Below, piece by piece: positions 6,346 through 14,153 of a DNA stretch of 21,923 bases. Where the stretch lies: contig CACZOH010000026.1 in assembly GCA_902782785.1 (NCBI GenBank), positions 1 to 21,923 on the forward strand. The letters run 5' to 3'. A program made the position numbers and the translations under genes. Each line of letters starts with the position of its first letter. Within the stretch, counting starts at the first letter, position 1. Under the pieces are notes generated by a model. It had not been told where the DNA came from. It saw only the letters and a list, made by a program, of their open reading frames with translations, and searched no databases. Origin of the DNA: an uncultured Ruminococcus sp. (GTDB lineage: Bacteria > Bacillota > Clostridia > Oscillospirales > CAG-272).

Positions 6346-7156
6346 GCGCGTTTACGCCGCGGCGCTCGAGGGAAAAGAAGAGTTCGACAAAAAGTTTGAA
6401 GATATTAAACGGGAAAACGACGCGCTTCTTCAGAGAAAGCGCGAAATACTGACCGAGAACGGATATCCCGCGGATTATCTTGAAGTGAAATACAGCTGTC
6501 CGCTCTGCCGCGACGAGGGAAACGTAAACGGCAGAATGTGTGACTGTATGAAAAAAGAACTGGTAATCGCCGGCTATTCCTCCGCGGGAATAGCGGGACT
6601 TTGCGGCAGGATGAACTTCGATACGTTCGATCTGTCGTATTACGAAGGCGCGGAAAGAAAAAACATGGAGATAGTTTTGCAGAAATGCCGCGAATACGCG
6701 GAGAATTTCCGCGACACCGGCTCCGGTTCGCTTCTGTTCTTCGGCGGCACCGGCTTAGGCAAAACGCATCTTTCCGTAGCGGTGGCTAAAAGAGTGATAG
6801 AGGGCGGTCACACGTGCGTCTATACGACGGCGGACGATCTGTTTTCCGATTTCAGAAAATACAGATTCGACAACTCAGACGACGCTGAAACGGATAAGTA
6901 TTCGGAATGCGAGCTTCTCATAATAGACGATCTCGGCACTGAGCTGAACGGACGCGATATAGTCCCGTTTTTATACAACCTTCTGAATCAGAGGCTGAAC
7001 GCGGGAAGATCGACGCTCATAAGCACGAATCTGTCAAACAACAGACTGCTTGAAACGTATGATGAAAGAATAGTCTCGCGCCTGTTCGGTGAATTCCTCA
7101 CGTTCAGATTCACGGGCAAAGACATCCGTATGCAGAAGCTCAAGAAACAGTTATAA
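6194..7156 (+). CDS. DnaI/DnaC-type AAA+ helicase loader
   Basis: This 320-residue ATPase likely loads the replicative helicase at origins or restart forks. A charged coiled-coil-like N-terminus spans about 1-90. A zinc-site candidate follows with C102, C105, C116 and C118 (CPLC and CDC), common in clostridial loaders. The AAA+ core has Walker A GGTGLGKT (184-191), Walker B LLIIDDLG (241-248) and sensor-1 STNL (277-280). The arginine-finger region is ERIVSRL (291-297). GGAGG at 6183-6187 supports the ATG at 6194. It follows the DnaD-type gene by 14 bases, echoing the dnaB-dnaI pair of Bacillus. IstB-like transposition helpers share the fold, but no transposase is nearby and the zinc motif favours a loader. 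Its 3' end overlaps the opposing gene by 17 bases. Confidence 0.88.
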   Translation: MFNRDDYVKIKSKYEDIRRKAESNSKERIERLCKEIPELKNICDILSDTGPRVYAAALEGKEEFDKKFEDIKRENDALLQRKREILTENGYPADYLEVKYSCPLCRDEGNVNGRMCDCMKKELVIAGYSSAGIAGLCGRMNFDTFDLSYYEGAERKNMEIVLQKCREYAENFRDTGSGSLLFFGGTGLGKTHLSVAVAKRVIEGGHTCVYTTADDLFSDFRKYRFDNSDDAETDKYSECELLIIDDLGTELNGRDIVPFLYNLLNQRLNAGRSTLISTNLSNNRLLETYDERIVSRLFGEFLTFRFTGKDIRMQKLKKQL

Positions 7157-7631
7157 GCTGATTTTTCGCGCGGCGGTCGTTTTCCGGCGCGGCGTAGCAG
7201 ACGGTTTTGCCGTCTTTGATATAATAAGAATATTTAAGCGCGCGGGATGATATATTTATCCCGCGCTCTTTGAATCCGCGCTTTATCTCTTTTATTTCCT
7301 TTTTGCTTTTGCATAACGGCATGGCGCGCCCGTCTTCGCCGAACGTCACGGAGAACGGAGCGTGACGGTACACGCCGTCTTTTCCGTACAGTTCAAGCTC
7401 GAATAAAAAGGAAAGCGGGCTTTCGTTATGCTTTTCATACCCGCATCTGACGTAGACGAAGGACGCGCGCTCCGCGTCCTTTTTGAGCGTTGATATGATA
7501 TCCGATATAAAGCGGTTTATCCGCCGGCCCGCTTTTCCGCCGTCAACGGCTTCCGGATAATATAAAATCATTCTTTTTCTCACGCCGCCGTCTTTTTTGT
7601 CCGTTATCTTTTTCTTTTCTGTGATCTCCAT
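7140..7631 (-). CDS. Hypothetical protein, 163 residues
   Basis: I do not recognise this protein. It has no signal peptide or membrane segment. It starts with a highly charged lead, then has a mixed alpha/beta look: YYPEAV near residue 24, an amphipathic helix (about 34-53), alternating strands, and a basic region KSKKEIKEIKRGFKERG (108-124) before a Tyr-rich end. The order strand, N-rich helix, then a strand with a short GEDGRAMPL turn loosely recalls DUF3298/RsiV-like domains, but that is a weak impression. The ATG at 7631 is chosen over M21. Upstream, on the minus strand, is a purine-rich AAAGGCGGCGGG that is an imperfect ribosome site. It is divergent from the surface-protein operon and its end overlaps the loader gene by 17 bases tail to tail. 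Confidence 0.65.
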   Translation of the reverse strand: MEITEKKKITDKKDGGVRKRMILYYPEAVDGGKAGRRINRFISDIISTLKKDAERASFVYVRCGYEKHNESPLSFLFELELYGKDGVYRHAPFSVTFGEDGRAMPLCKSKKEIKEIKRGFKERGINISSRALKYSYYIKDGKTVCYAAPENDRRAKNQLITVS

Positions 7632-7670
7632 GATCCCGCCGCCTTTTCACAAGGTATATATTATAATATA

Positions 7671-7699
7671 TTGACAAATCCGGCGATATTTGATATAAT
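7671..7699 (+). promoter_or_regulatory. Consensus vegetative promoter
   Basis: TTGACA (7671-7676) and TATAAT (7694-7699) are both perfect, separated by exactly 17 bases. A 16-base all-A/T perfect palindrome (7656-7671) abuts the -35 and could act as an UP element or operator. Transcription would start near 7706 and give a short leader with AAAGGA (7717-7722) ahead of the ATG at 7732. Confidence 0.88.
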
Positions 7700-7731
7700 T
7701 GAAAAAAATCCTTACGAAAGGATGGATCTAT

Positions 7732-10416
7732 ATGAAAAAAATCCTGTCAGTCATCTGTATACTGCTTGCGGCGGTGCTTCTCGTGCCCGTCATATCGGGG
7801 ACGGTATGCGCATCGACCGGCGACCGGGATACTCCCGCAACGTATCTTCCGAAAAGATACAAGCCGAGGCTCGATCTGCTCAGGTTCGATTTTACTCTGC
7901 AAACGATGAGCAGTTACATAAGAAACGAGAACATAGCCATCGGGAACCGCGCTGCGATGAACATAAGCGACAAAACGCTTAAAAACAGTTCGACAAAGCC
8001 CATGTCGTTCGGCTCCGGCGTTTTCGTCGGCGACGATTACGGTATGTCGGATGGTTATCTCAGCTTTGATATGAAGATCGGCTCAGGCAAAATAAGCCTC
8101 GGCGTCCGCAACACAAAAGCGGGCGGCTACACGGAGGGCCGCGGTATCTGGTTCGACTTTGACAACAGCGGAAAAATAAAGATATCCGAAAGAGATACGG
8201 GCAAATCAGCGGAGATCGACAGCCCGTCCCGTTTTTCAGACGCGTCAAATATAAGATTTGAAGAGCATCTGAGCTATATGACGCTTTCCGTTGACGGCGC
8301 TCCCGTTCTGACGTTTGACGTGACGGACGGCCGCTTTACCGCAAAGGACGGGAACGGCGGCGAGATAATATCCGCCGACGGCTGCGGGTTATACGGCTCC
8401 GGCTATTTCACCATAGTAATAGACGGCGACACGGACGGATCTGTTGACAACGTGGAATTTACAAATTACAAGCCGGACGAGAACCTGCCGGAGCGCACGG
8501 ACAGACAGATAGACTATACGACGTGGACGGCGTCCGACGATCTTTCGCGCACGGTCGCGTCGAACGACGAGGCGGGAGACGTACGCGACGGCAAATACGT
8601 CGGTCTGTTCTACTTCCTCTGCTGGGTAGGCGCCGGCGTACACGTTCAGGACAATACCAAGATATATCTTGAAAAAGGCGCCAGCGGCTTGAAAAAGTAC
8701 CTTCAGGAAAAAGGCGGCGAGGCGTACTGGGCTGAGCCGTATTTCGGATATTACATAAACACGGATACGTGGGTATACAGAAAGCACGCGTATATGCTTG
8801 AGGCGGCGGGCGTTGACTTCATATTCCTCGACGTTTCAAACGCCGTGACGTTTGACAAAGGACATCTCGCGCTTTTCGACACCTGGCTTCAGATAAGAAA
8901 AGAGGGCGGTATGACGCCGCAGATCTGTTTCTTCTGCGGAGATAACGTCGGTACGTTCGAGACTGACATCTCTCATCTGCAGAAGACGGTATACGCGCCG
9001 AACAACTACGAAAAATACAAGGAGCTGTTCTTTATGTGGAACGGCAAGCCGCTCATATTCGGAAACGACAAGGGTATAAACAAGGAATGCGCGGAGTGGC
9101 TCAAAGATTTCACCGTGCGCGGAAACTGGGCGTGGTGCGACAAGGACAATTACTGGAGCTGGCTGCAGGAATACACGTACGATAAAAACAAACAGGAATA
9201 CAAACTCATAAACGGAGGTTTAGGCAGAGACGCGGACGGCAATTTTGAGGAGCTTTCCGTCGCGCTCGGTCATCACCCCTCCACGAGCAAGGGCAGGAGT
9301 TTTGTGAACGGCAGCGAGCCGAACAATAAAAAGAGCGATTTCAACTTCACGCTTGAGGGCGTGGGAGAGGGAAAATGCTTTGAATTCCAGTTCAACGCGG
9401 TAAAGCAGTTCGACCCGTCCATAATGCTCATAACGGGCTGGAACGAATGGATAGCCGGCTGTTTCCACGCGTCGGAAAACAAATTCTTTGCACAGACGAG
9501 CGTCAAGGGATATATGTATATAGACCAGTTCAACCCGGAATTCTCGCGCGACGCGGAGCCGATGAGACTGCGCGACGGAGCAGGCTTCGGAGACAACTAC
9601 TATTATCAGATGTGCGACTACATAAGAAAATTCAAGGGCATCGGAAAGACCACGGAAGCGTCGGGACAGAAGAGCATCAAGCTCACCGACATTTCAACGT
9701 GGGATAACGTCGGACCGGAATACAAGGACAACATAGGTGATACAAAGCTGCGCAATACCGTATCATACGACGCGGATTACAGATACGTCAACGGTACCGG
9801 CAGAAACGATATAGATTACGCAAAGGTTTCTCAGGATGAGAAAAACGTTTATTTCCTCGTAAAATGCACCGCTGACGTGGAAAAAGCCGACGGTGAAAAC
9901 TTCATGAATCTGTTTATAAATACGGATAACGATATTTCCACGGGCTGGGAAGGCTACGATTACGTTATAAACAGAGCAAGAAACGACAGGACCGTGACCG
10001 TGGAGAAATTCAAAGACGGCTTCGGATCGGAAAAGGCGGGTGAAGCGGAGTATTACATCGAGGGCGAATATCTCGCCGTAAAGCTTGACAAAAGCGTTAT
10101 AGGCGCGGGAGAGCTTTCAACGTTCACGTTCAAGTGGGCTGACAATTCAACGACCTCCGGCAACGTTATGGAGTTTATGGATCTCGGAGACGCCGCACCT
10201 AACGACAGGTTTGCATATAAGTACGTCGGCGCAAACGGTATAACCGTTGATTACGCCGGGGATACGGAAAATACGGAAACGGACGCGGAAGAAACGGAAG
10301 AGAACAACGCGGATAAGGAAGAAGATCTCGGAGGCTTCATCGCGCTCGTCGCCGCGGTATCCGTCGCGGTCATAGCCGCCGCCTCCGTCGTGATCGTTCT
10401 GATCAAGAGAAGATAA
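7732..10416 (+). CDS. Membrane-anchored glycan-active-like surface protein
   Basis: This 894-residue protein appears exported and anchored. A signal peptide (1-27, cleavage near VCA) is followed by a concanavalin-A/LamG-like beta domain (about 45-255). A central domain (about 280-640) resembles GH99/GH71-type TIM-barrel hydrolases: it has strand-end DVSN (D367) and ITGWNEW (567-573, with E572) and is rich in Trp and Tyr. A DOMON/CBM9-like domain follows at about 680-840 (NVYFLVKCT, NLFINTDND). An acidic Glu/Thr linker, one membrane helix (about 866-890) and KRR end it. It probably binds or cleaves host or dietary glycans at the cell surface. The ATG at 7732 is chosen over one 33 bases upstream because the signal peptide starts there and AAAGGA precedes it. 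Catalytic assignment is tentative and substrate unknown. Confidence 0.75.
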   Translation: MKKILSVICILLAAVLLVPVISGTVCASTGDRDTPATYLPKRYKPRLDLLRFDFTLQTMSSYIRNENIAIGNRAAMNISDKTLKNSSTKPMSFGSGVFVGDDYGMSDGYLSFDMKIGSGKISLGVRNTKAGGYTEGRGIWFDFDNSGKIKISERDTGKSAEIDSPSRFSDASNIRFEEHLSYMTLSVDGAPVLTFDVTDGRFTAKDGNGGEIISADGCGLYGSGYFTIVIDGDTDGSVDNVEFTNYKPDENLPERTDRQIDYTTWTASDDLSRTVASNDEAGDVRDGKYVGLFYFLCWVGAGVHVQDNTKIYLEKGASGLKKYLQEKGGEAYWAEPYFGYYINTDTWVYRKHAYMLEAAGVDFIFLDVSNAVTFDKGHLALFDTWLQIRKEGGMTPQICFFCGDNVGTFETDISHLQKTVYAPNNYEKYKELFFMWNGKPLIFGNDKGINKECAEWLKDFTVRGNWAWCDKDNYWSWLQEYTYDKNKQEYKLINGGLGRDADGNFEELSVALGHHPSTSKGRSFVNGSEPNNKKSDFNFTLEGVGEGKCFEFQFNAVKQFDPSIMLITGWNEWIAGCFHASENKFFAQTSVKGYMYIDQFNPEFSRDAEPMRLRDGAGFGDNYYYQMCDYIRKFKGIGKTTEASGQKSIKLTDISTWDNVGPEYKDNIGDTKLRNTVSYDADYRYVNGTGRNDIDYAKVSQDEKNVYFLVKCTADVEKADGENFMNLFINTDNDISTGWEGYDYVINRARNDRTVTVEKFKDGFGSEKAGEAEYYIEGEYLAVKLDKSVIGAGELSTFTFKWADNSTTSGNVMEFMDLGDAAPNDRFAYKYVGANGITVDYAGDTENTETDAEETEENNADKEEDLGGFIALVAAVSVAVIAAASVVIVLIKRR

Positions 10417-10427
10417 GGAGAGCGAAT

Positions 10428-11564
10428 ATGAAAAGATTTATTATGGTTTTGTGCCTTGTATTTTGTTTTGCGCTGTCATATAACGCCGCCGCTCTGACCG
10501 TTATCGAAGAGGATTTTGAAGCGGCGTACGTCGGAGACGACCTTGCGTCGATTGATAATATGTACTGTTATTATGAATGGAACAACGCCACGGGAGACTC
10601 CGCCTGCGATATAATCAGGGATCACGGCGGCAACGCGCTGATGATAAGCGGCGCAAGCGATCTGTTCACGATAGATTACATCCCGTCGGAATACGTTTTC
10701 AGCCTTGATATCAAGCCGATGAAGGATAACGGTATGGTAAATATCTTTGTCCGCGGCGATATGCCGGGCGCTCTTACCAAGATAAACCCGAAAAACGCTG
10801 GCATCAACCAGGGCTTCCCGTATTACGAATGGGACTGGTACAGGGAGAACGGCGGCGGACAGGGCGCGTCGGGCTGCGGCGGTTCGGGAGTCATAATATC
10901 CCTCAATAAGAGCGGACTTAACATTAAGATAAAAAAATACGTTACGGACGGTCTTACGATAACCTCCTCGCCGTTTAACGTAAAAACGGGCGACGTTGAC
11001 ATAGAAGCGTACAATAACGTAAAAATAACGGATACGGGAAAGAGGATAGACGTTTATCTGAACGGTTCGCCCGCAGCGTATATAGACCTGTCGGATGAAA
11101 GCGTGGTCTACGAGACTGACGGCACGAATATGGAATATTATAAAACAGCCGCAGTACACGCGGCGAACGGAGAGCTTCTCGGCGAGGTGGAGAACACGCG
11201 CCTTCACTATAACGGCTCACAGCTCGCGGTTGCCGGCAGATTTGAGAAGTTTTATATAGATAATATAAAAATAGCGTACGGAGAGCACGCGATAGAGTAT
11301 TCAAACGGAGAATACACGCCCACCACGGAAACAAGCACGCAGACGACGGAAACGGAAAAGGAGACGGAGACGGAGACCGCGCCGGCAGCAACGGATAAAC
11401 AGACGGATAAGCAGACGGAGCCCCCCGAAACGGCAGAGGAAACGAAGCCGGCAAAGGAAAAAGGCAAAACGGACAAAAAGACGCTTATCATAATCATCGC
11501 CGTCATAGCGGACGTGATAATAATCGCCGCCCTCGCCGTGTTCATACCGAAAAAGAAAAAATGA
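10428..11564 (+). CDS. Anchored lectin-like surface protein
   Basis: The 378-residue product has a signal peptide (about 1-22), a beta-rich concanavalin-A/LamG-like domain (about 25-290) ending in FYIDNIKIAYG, a Thr/Glu/Lys-rich spacer (about 298-350) and one membrane helix (about 351-373) with a KKKK tail. The spacer contains short ETE and TDKQ repeats. The domain resembles the N-terminal beta domain of the preceding protein (similar FSLDIK strand and a closing IDNI/VDNV strand), so it may be a stand-alone binding partner. I see no catalytic motif. AAGGAG at 10415-10420 overlaps the upstream stop, placing it in the same operon. Its own stop overlaps the response-regulator ATG (ATGA), so the regulator is probably translated by coupling to it. 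Function in glycan binding or surface sensing is inference. Confidence 0.72.
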   Translation: MKRFIMVLCLVFCFALSYNAAALTVIEEDFEAAYVGDDLASIDNMYCYYEWNNATGDSACDIIRDHGGNALMISGASDLFTIDYIPSEYVFSLDIKPMKDNGMVNIFVRGDMPGALTKINPKNAGINQGFPYYEWDWYRENGGGQGASGCGGSGVIISLNKSGLNIKIKKYVTDGLTITSSPFNVKTGDVDIEAYNNVKITDTGKRIDVYLNGSPAAYIDLSDESVVYETDGTNMEYYKTAAVHAANGELLGEVENTRLHYNGSQLAVAGRFEKFYIDNIKIAYGEHAIEYSNGEYTPTTETSTQTTETEKETETETAPAATDKQTDKQTEPPETAEETKPAKEKGKTDKKTLIIIIAVIADVIIIAALAVFIPKKKK

Positions 11565-12211
11565 AAACCGCGGCGATAGTTGACGACGACGTATATATAG
11601 GCGATATGCTCGCCGAGGTGCTCGGAAAAAACGGCTACCGTGTAATTCGCGCGTATTCGGGAACGGAGGCTTTGATGCTGTTTTCCGCCGAGACGCCGGA
11701 TATAATACTTCTTGACCTTATGCTCCCCGGTCTTTCCGGTGAGGAGGTCATGTCAAAAATAAAGGACGTTCCGGTTATTGTGATAAGCGCGAAAACGGAC
11801 GCCGACAGCAAGGTAAAGCTGCTCCTTGACGGCGCCTCGGATTATATCACAAAGCCGTTTGACACAAAGGAGCTTTTGGCGCGCATGTCCGTAGCCCTGC
11901 GCAATACAAATAAAAGCGCGGCGGTGTTAATGTATGGCGGTATAACGCTCAACAGCATAAATCACACGGTTAAGATAAACGAAACGGAGCTTAAGCTGAC
12001 GAGAACAGAGTACGCAATACTCAAATACCTTATGCAGAACGCCGGACAAGCTGTTTCAAAATCACGACTGCTTGATAGAATTTCAGCTGACACGCCGGAT
12101 TGCACGGAAAGCTCGCTTAAGATACACGTAAGCAACTTAAGAAAAAAGCTGCGTGAAGCGTCCGGCAAAGACTTTATAGAAGCCGTGTGGGGAATAGGAT
12201 ATAAACTTTAA
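11561..12211 (+). CDS. OmpR-family response regulator
   Basis: This 216-residue two-component regulator has an N-terminal receiver domain with acidic residues D8-D10, phosphoacceptor D52 (LLDLMLP), S76 in VISAK and K98 in YITKPF. A C-terminal winged helix (about 122-216) includes LKLTRTEYAILKYLM and ends VWGIGYKL. Its start overlaps the previous stop as ATGA and has no clear ribosome site of its own, implying coupling to the surface-protein gene. The partner kinase is three genes downstream (14154-15029). A direct-repeat operator candidate begins at its own stop codon. In Firmicutes this RR, ABC, permease, kinase order usually senses and answers membrane-active peptides. Confidence 0.92.
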   Translation: MKTAAIVDDDVYIGDMLAEVLGKNGYRVIRAYSGTEALMLFSAETPDIILLDLMLPGLSGEEVMSKIKDVPVIVISAKTDADSKVKLLLDGASDYITKPFDTKELLARMSVALRNTNKSAAVLMYGGITLNSINHTVKINETELKLTRTEYAILKYLMQNAGQAVSKSRLLDRISADTPDCTESSLKIHVSNLRKKLREASGKDFIEAVWGIGYKL

Positions 12212-12248
12212 CCTAATCTTAACCTTTTTCTTTACCGTTTCCTTTACA
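12208..12248 (+). promoter_or_regulatory. Candidate response-regulator operator (direct repeats)
   Basis: TTAACCT occurs at 12208-12214 and 12219-12225 with an 11-base pitch. The related TTTACC (12231-12236) and TTTACA (12243-12248) follow at 12-base steps. OmpR/PhoB-type regulators bind tandem half-sites on one helix face with about 11-base pitch, so this is the likely site of the adjacent regulator. The first repeat includes the regulator's stop codon. Confidence 0.6.
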
Positions 12249-12258
12249 TATCTATGAT
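12231..12258 (+). promoter_or_regulatory. Likely promoter of the ABC-kinase genes
   Basis: A weak -35 TTTACC (12231-12236) and good -10 TATGAT (12253-12258) are 16 bases apart. An imperfect -35 downstream of direct repeats is the usual layout of a regulator-activated promoter. The ribosome site GGAGG (12281-12285) leads to the ATG at 12292. An alternative -10, TATTAT at 12258-12263, is possible. Confidence 0.5.
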
Positions 12259-12291
12259 ATTATATCTCCATAATATAAAAGGAGGTTTGAT

Positions 12292-13206
12292 ATGCAGTAC
12301 ACGGTTACGGCTCTGGGGCTGACAAAGAAATACGGCAAAGCGTATGCGTTAAACGGGCTCGATATGCACGTTCCGTCTGGCTCGGTATACGGTCTTATAG
12401 GCAGAAACGGCGCCGGGAAAACAACGCTTCTGCGGGTTTTGTGCGGCTTGCAGGAGCCTGACGAAGGTGAATACGCGCTTTTCAGCGTTAAGTGCGGGGA
12501 TAAAAACATAAAAAGCTCGCGCAGAAGAATAGGCGCGATAATAGAAAAGCCGACTTTGTATAATGATATGACGGCGGCGCAAAACCTTAAAATACAGGCG
12601 GTCGCGCTCGGTTTGCCGTCGTACGATTTCATACCGGAGCTTTTATCGCTTGTAGGCTTGTCGGATGCGGGAACGAAAAAGGTGCGCAATTTTTCGCTCG
12701 GAATGAAACAGCGTCTCGGGATAGCCGTTGCGCTTACGGGTGGACCCGATCTTATAATACTTGACGAGCCGACAAACGGACTCGACCCGCAGGGCATAGT
12801 TGAAATGCGCGAGCTCATATTAAAACTCAACCGTGAGCAAGGCATAACCTTTATAATATCGAGTCATATTTTAGAGGAGCTTTCAAAGCTATGTACCGAT
12901 TACGGTTTTATCGACCGCGGGCGTATAATAAAGGAAATAAACGGCGCGGAGCTTGATACGCTTTTAAGAAAAAGCACGGTATTAAAGGTGACGGATACAA
13001 AAAAAGCCGCCGCGGCGCTTGACACGGCGGGATTACAGTATAAGATAAACTCCGACGACACCGTTGTTATTTACGGCGAATTTTCATTATCCGCCCTTAC
13101 CGCAAAGTTTTCATCGGTCGGCGCGGAGCTGTTGTCCGCCGTACCGCGGGACGAGAGCCTTGAAACGTATTTTATAGAGTTGACAGGAGGCGGCAAAAAT
13201 GAGTAA
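12292..13206 (+). CDS. ABC transporter ATPase, bacitracin/lantibiotic-immunity type
   Basis: This 304-residue ATP-binding subunit resembles BcrA/LanF proteins that expel or detach cell-envelope peptides. Walker A GRNGAGKTT is at 37-45. The signature is degenerate, FSLGMKQ (134-140). Walker B LIILDEP (154-160) has catalytic E159, and the switch histidine is in SSHILEEL. At the Q-loop position the sequence IGAIIEKPTLY places E85 instead of Gln, the E-loop known from lantibiotic-immunity transporters. The C-terminal 90 residues form the extra domain usual for this class. AAGGAGG (12279-12285) is a strong ribosome site. The stop overlaps the permease start by eight bases. Transported substrate is unknown; a host or competitor antimicrobial peptide is the family expectation. 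Confidence 0.9.
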   Translation: MQYTVTALGLTKKYGKAYALNGLDMHVPSGSVYGLIGRNGAGKTTLLRVLCGLQEPDEGEYALFSVKCGDKNIKSSRRRIGAIIEKPTLYNDMTAAQNLKIQAVALGLPSYDFIPELLSLVGLSDAGTKKVRNFSLGMKQRLGIAVALTGGPDLIILDEPTNGLDPQGIVEMRELILKLNREQGITFIISSHILEELSKLCTDYGFIDRGRIIKEINGAELDTLLRKSTVLKVTDTKKAAAALDTAGLQYKINSDDTVVIYGEFSLSALTAKFSSVGAELLSAVPRDESLETYFIELTGGGKNE

Positions 13207-14146
13207 GCTTATACGCGCCGCGTTTTATCGGTATTTTCACAGTATCCTGTTTTACGTCTGCCTTGCCCTTTCGCTTATATCCGCCGCCGTTTTTTCTTAC
13301 GCTGTCAGGCGTGATAAAGAAATGTACGCGGGACTTTTACTTTTGCAGTCGCTTATATACGCGGTTTTGCTGTCCGTTACGGTCGGAGGCGAAGCAAGCG
13401 GAGGCTGTAAAAACAAAATAATATACGGATACAGCAGACTGCAGATATACTTTTCCGAGCTTATCGCCGCCTCTGCCGTAGTATCCGGCATTTATCTATT
13501 CTATATTATATTTTCTTTCCTTTTTAATATATCAACCGTAAGTCAGACGCCGGTATCGCTTATTATGCAGTCGCTTTTAGGCTTTTACTGTATATCGCTT
13601 TGCATTTGCGCCTTATGCGTGTTTATTTCGTTTGCAAGCGGCAAGACTATAGCCGCCGCGATTATTTGCGTTATACTTGTTTTCGGTATTTATATAACCT
13701 GGGAGCCGACGGAGACTGTTTTGAACAAATCCGAGTATTTTACGGTCTATACGCCGAAAAACGGAGCAAAAGATGAAAGCGGGCAGCCGGTTTTGCAAGG
13801 CGTAAGAGACCCGGACGACGAGGATATGATAGAGGTAAAACAGAAAAATCCGGAATACGTCGGCGGCTTTGCGCGCACTCTGCTTGTTTTATACCGTGAT
13901 TTAAACCCTTACTGTCAGCTTAAGCGGTACAATGCCGTTTTAAGACCATATTTTTACACGGAGGAGGAGCGCCGCCACGCAAACGGTCTGATATCGCCTT
14001 ATCTTATAGACGCGGGATATCTTGACACGGATATAACCGAGGACGAACAAAAATTTCTTGATACCGCGCCGCTTTATCCTCTTGCCGTTACCGCCGTAAC
14101 CGTCCCGCTCGGCGCGCTTTTGTACCGCAAAAAGAAATTCAGATGA
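13199..14146 (+). CDS. ABC transporter permease, six membrane segments
   Basis: The 315-residue partner of the upstream ATPase has hydrophobic segments at about 16-36, 43-63, 88-110, 118-146, 150-167 and 291-308. Between the last two lies a hydrophilic region of about 120 residues (about 170-290), rich in charged residues and Pro. By the positive-inside rule and an odd number of preceding segments it should face outward, where it could contact the peptide substrate. A basic RKKKFR tail ends the protein. AGGAGG (13185-13190) precedes the ATG, which overlaps the ATPase stop. Six segments match the ABC-2/BcrB class rather than the ten-segment BceB class; the large loop is unusual for the six-segment type. 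Confidence 0.85.
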   Translation: MSKLIRAAFYRYFHSILFYVCLALSLISAAVFSYAVRRDKEMYAGLLLLQSLIYAVLLSVTVGGEASGGCKNKIIYGYSRLQIYFSELIAASAVVSGIYLFYIIFSFLFNISTVSQTPVSLIMQSLLGFYCISLCICALCVFISFASGKTIAAAIICVILVFGIYITWEPTETVLNKSEYFTVYTPKNGAKDESGQPVLQGVRDPDDEDMIEVKQKNPEYVGGFARTLLVLYRDLNPYCQLKRYNAVLRPYFYTEEERRHANGLISPYLIDAGYLDTDITEDEQKFLDTAPLYPLAVTAVTVPLGALLYRKKKFR

Positions 14147-14153
14147 GGTAATT

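Noticed and set aside
10476..11207. 243-codon open frame opposite the lectin-like gene
   Set aside because: Antisense to a gene with signal peptide and anchor; the translated product is Arg/Val-rich without any family motif.
11330..11420. Tandem repeat array in the lectin-like gene
   Set aside because: The GAGACG/ACGGAT-type near-repeats simply encode the Thr/Glu/Lys spacer and are not a separate element.
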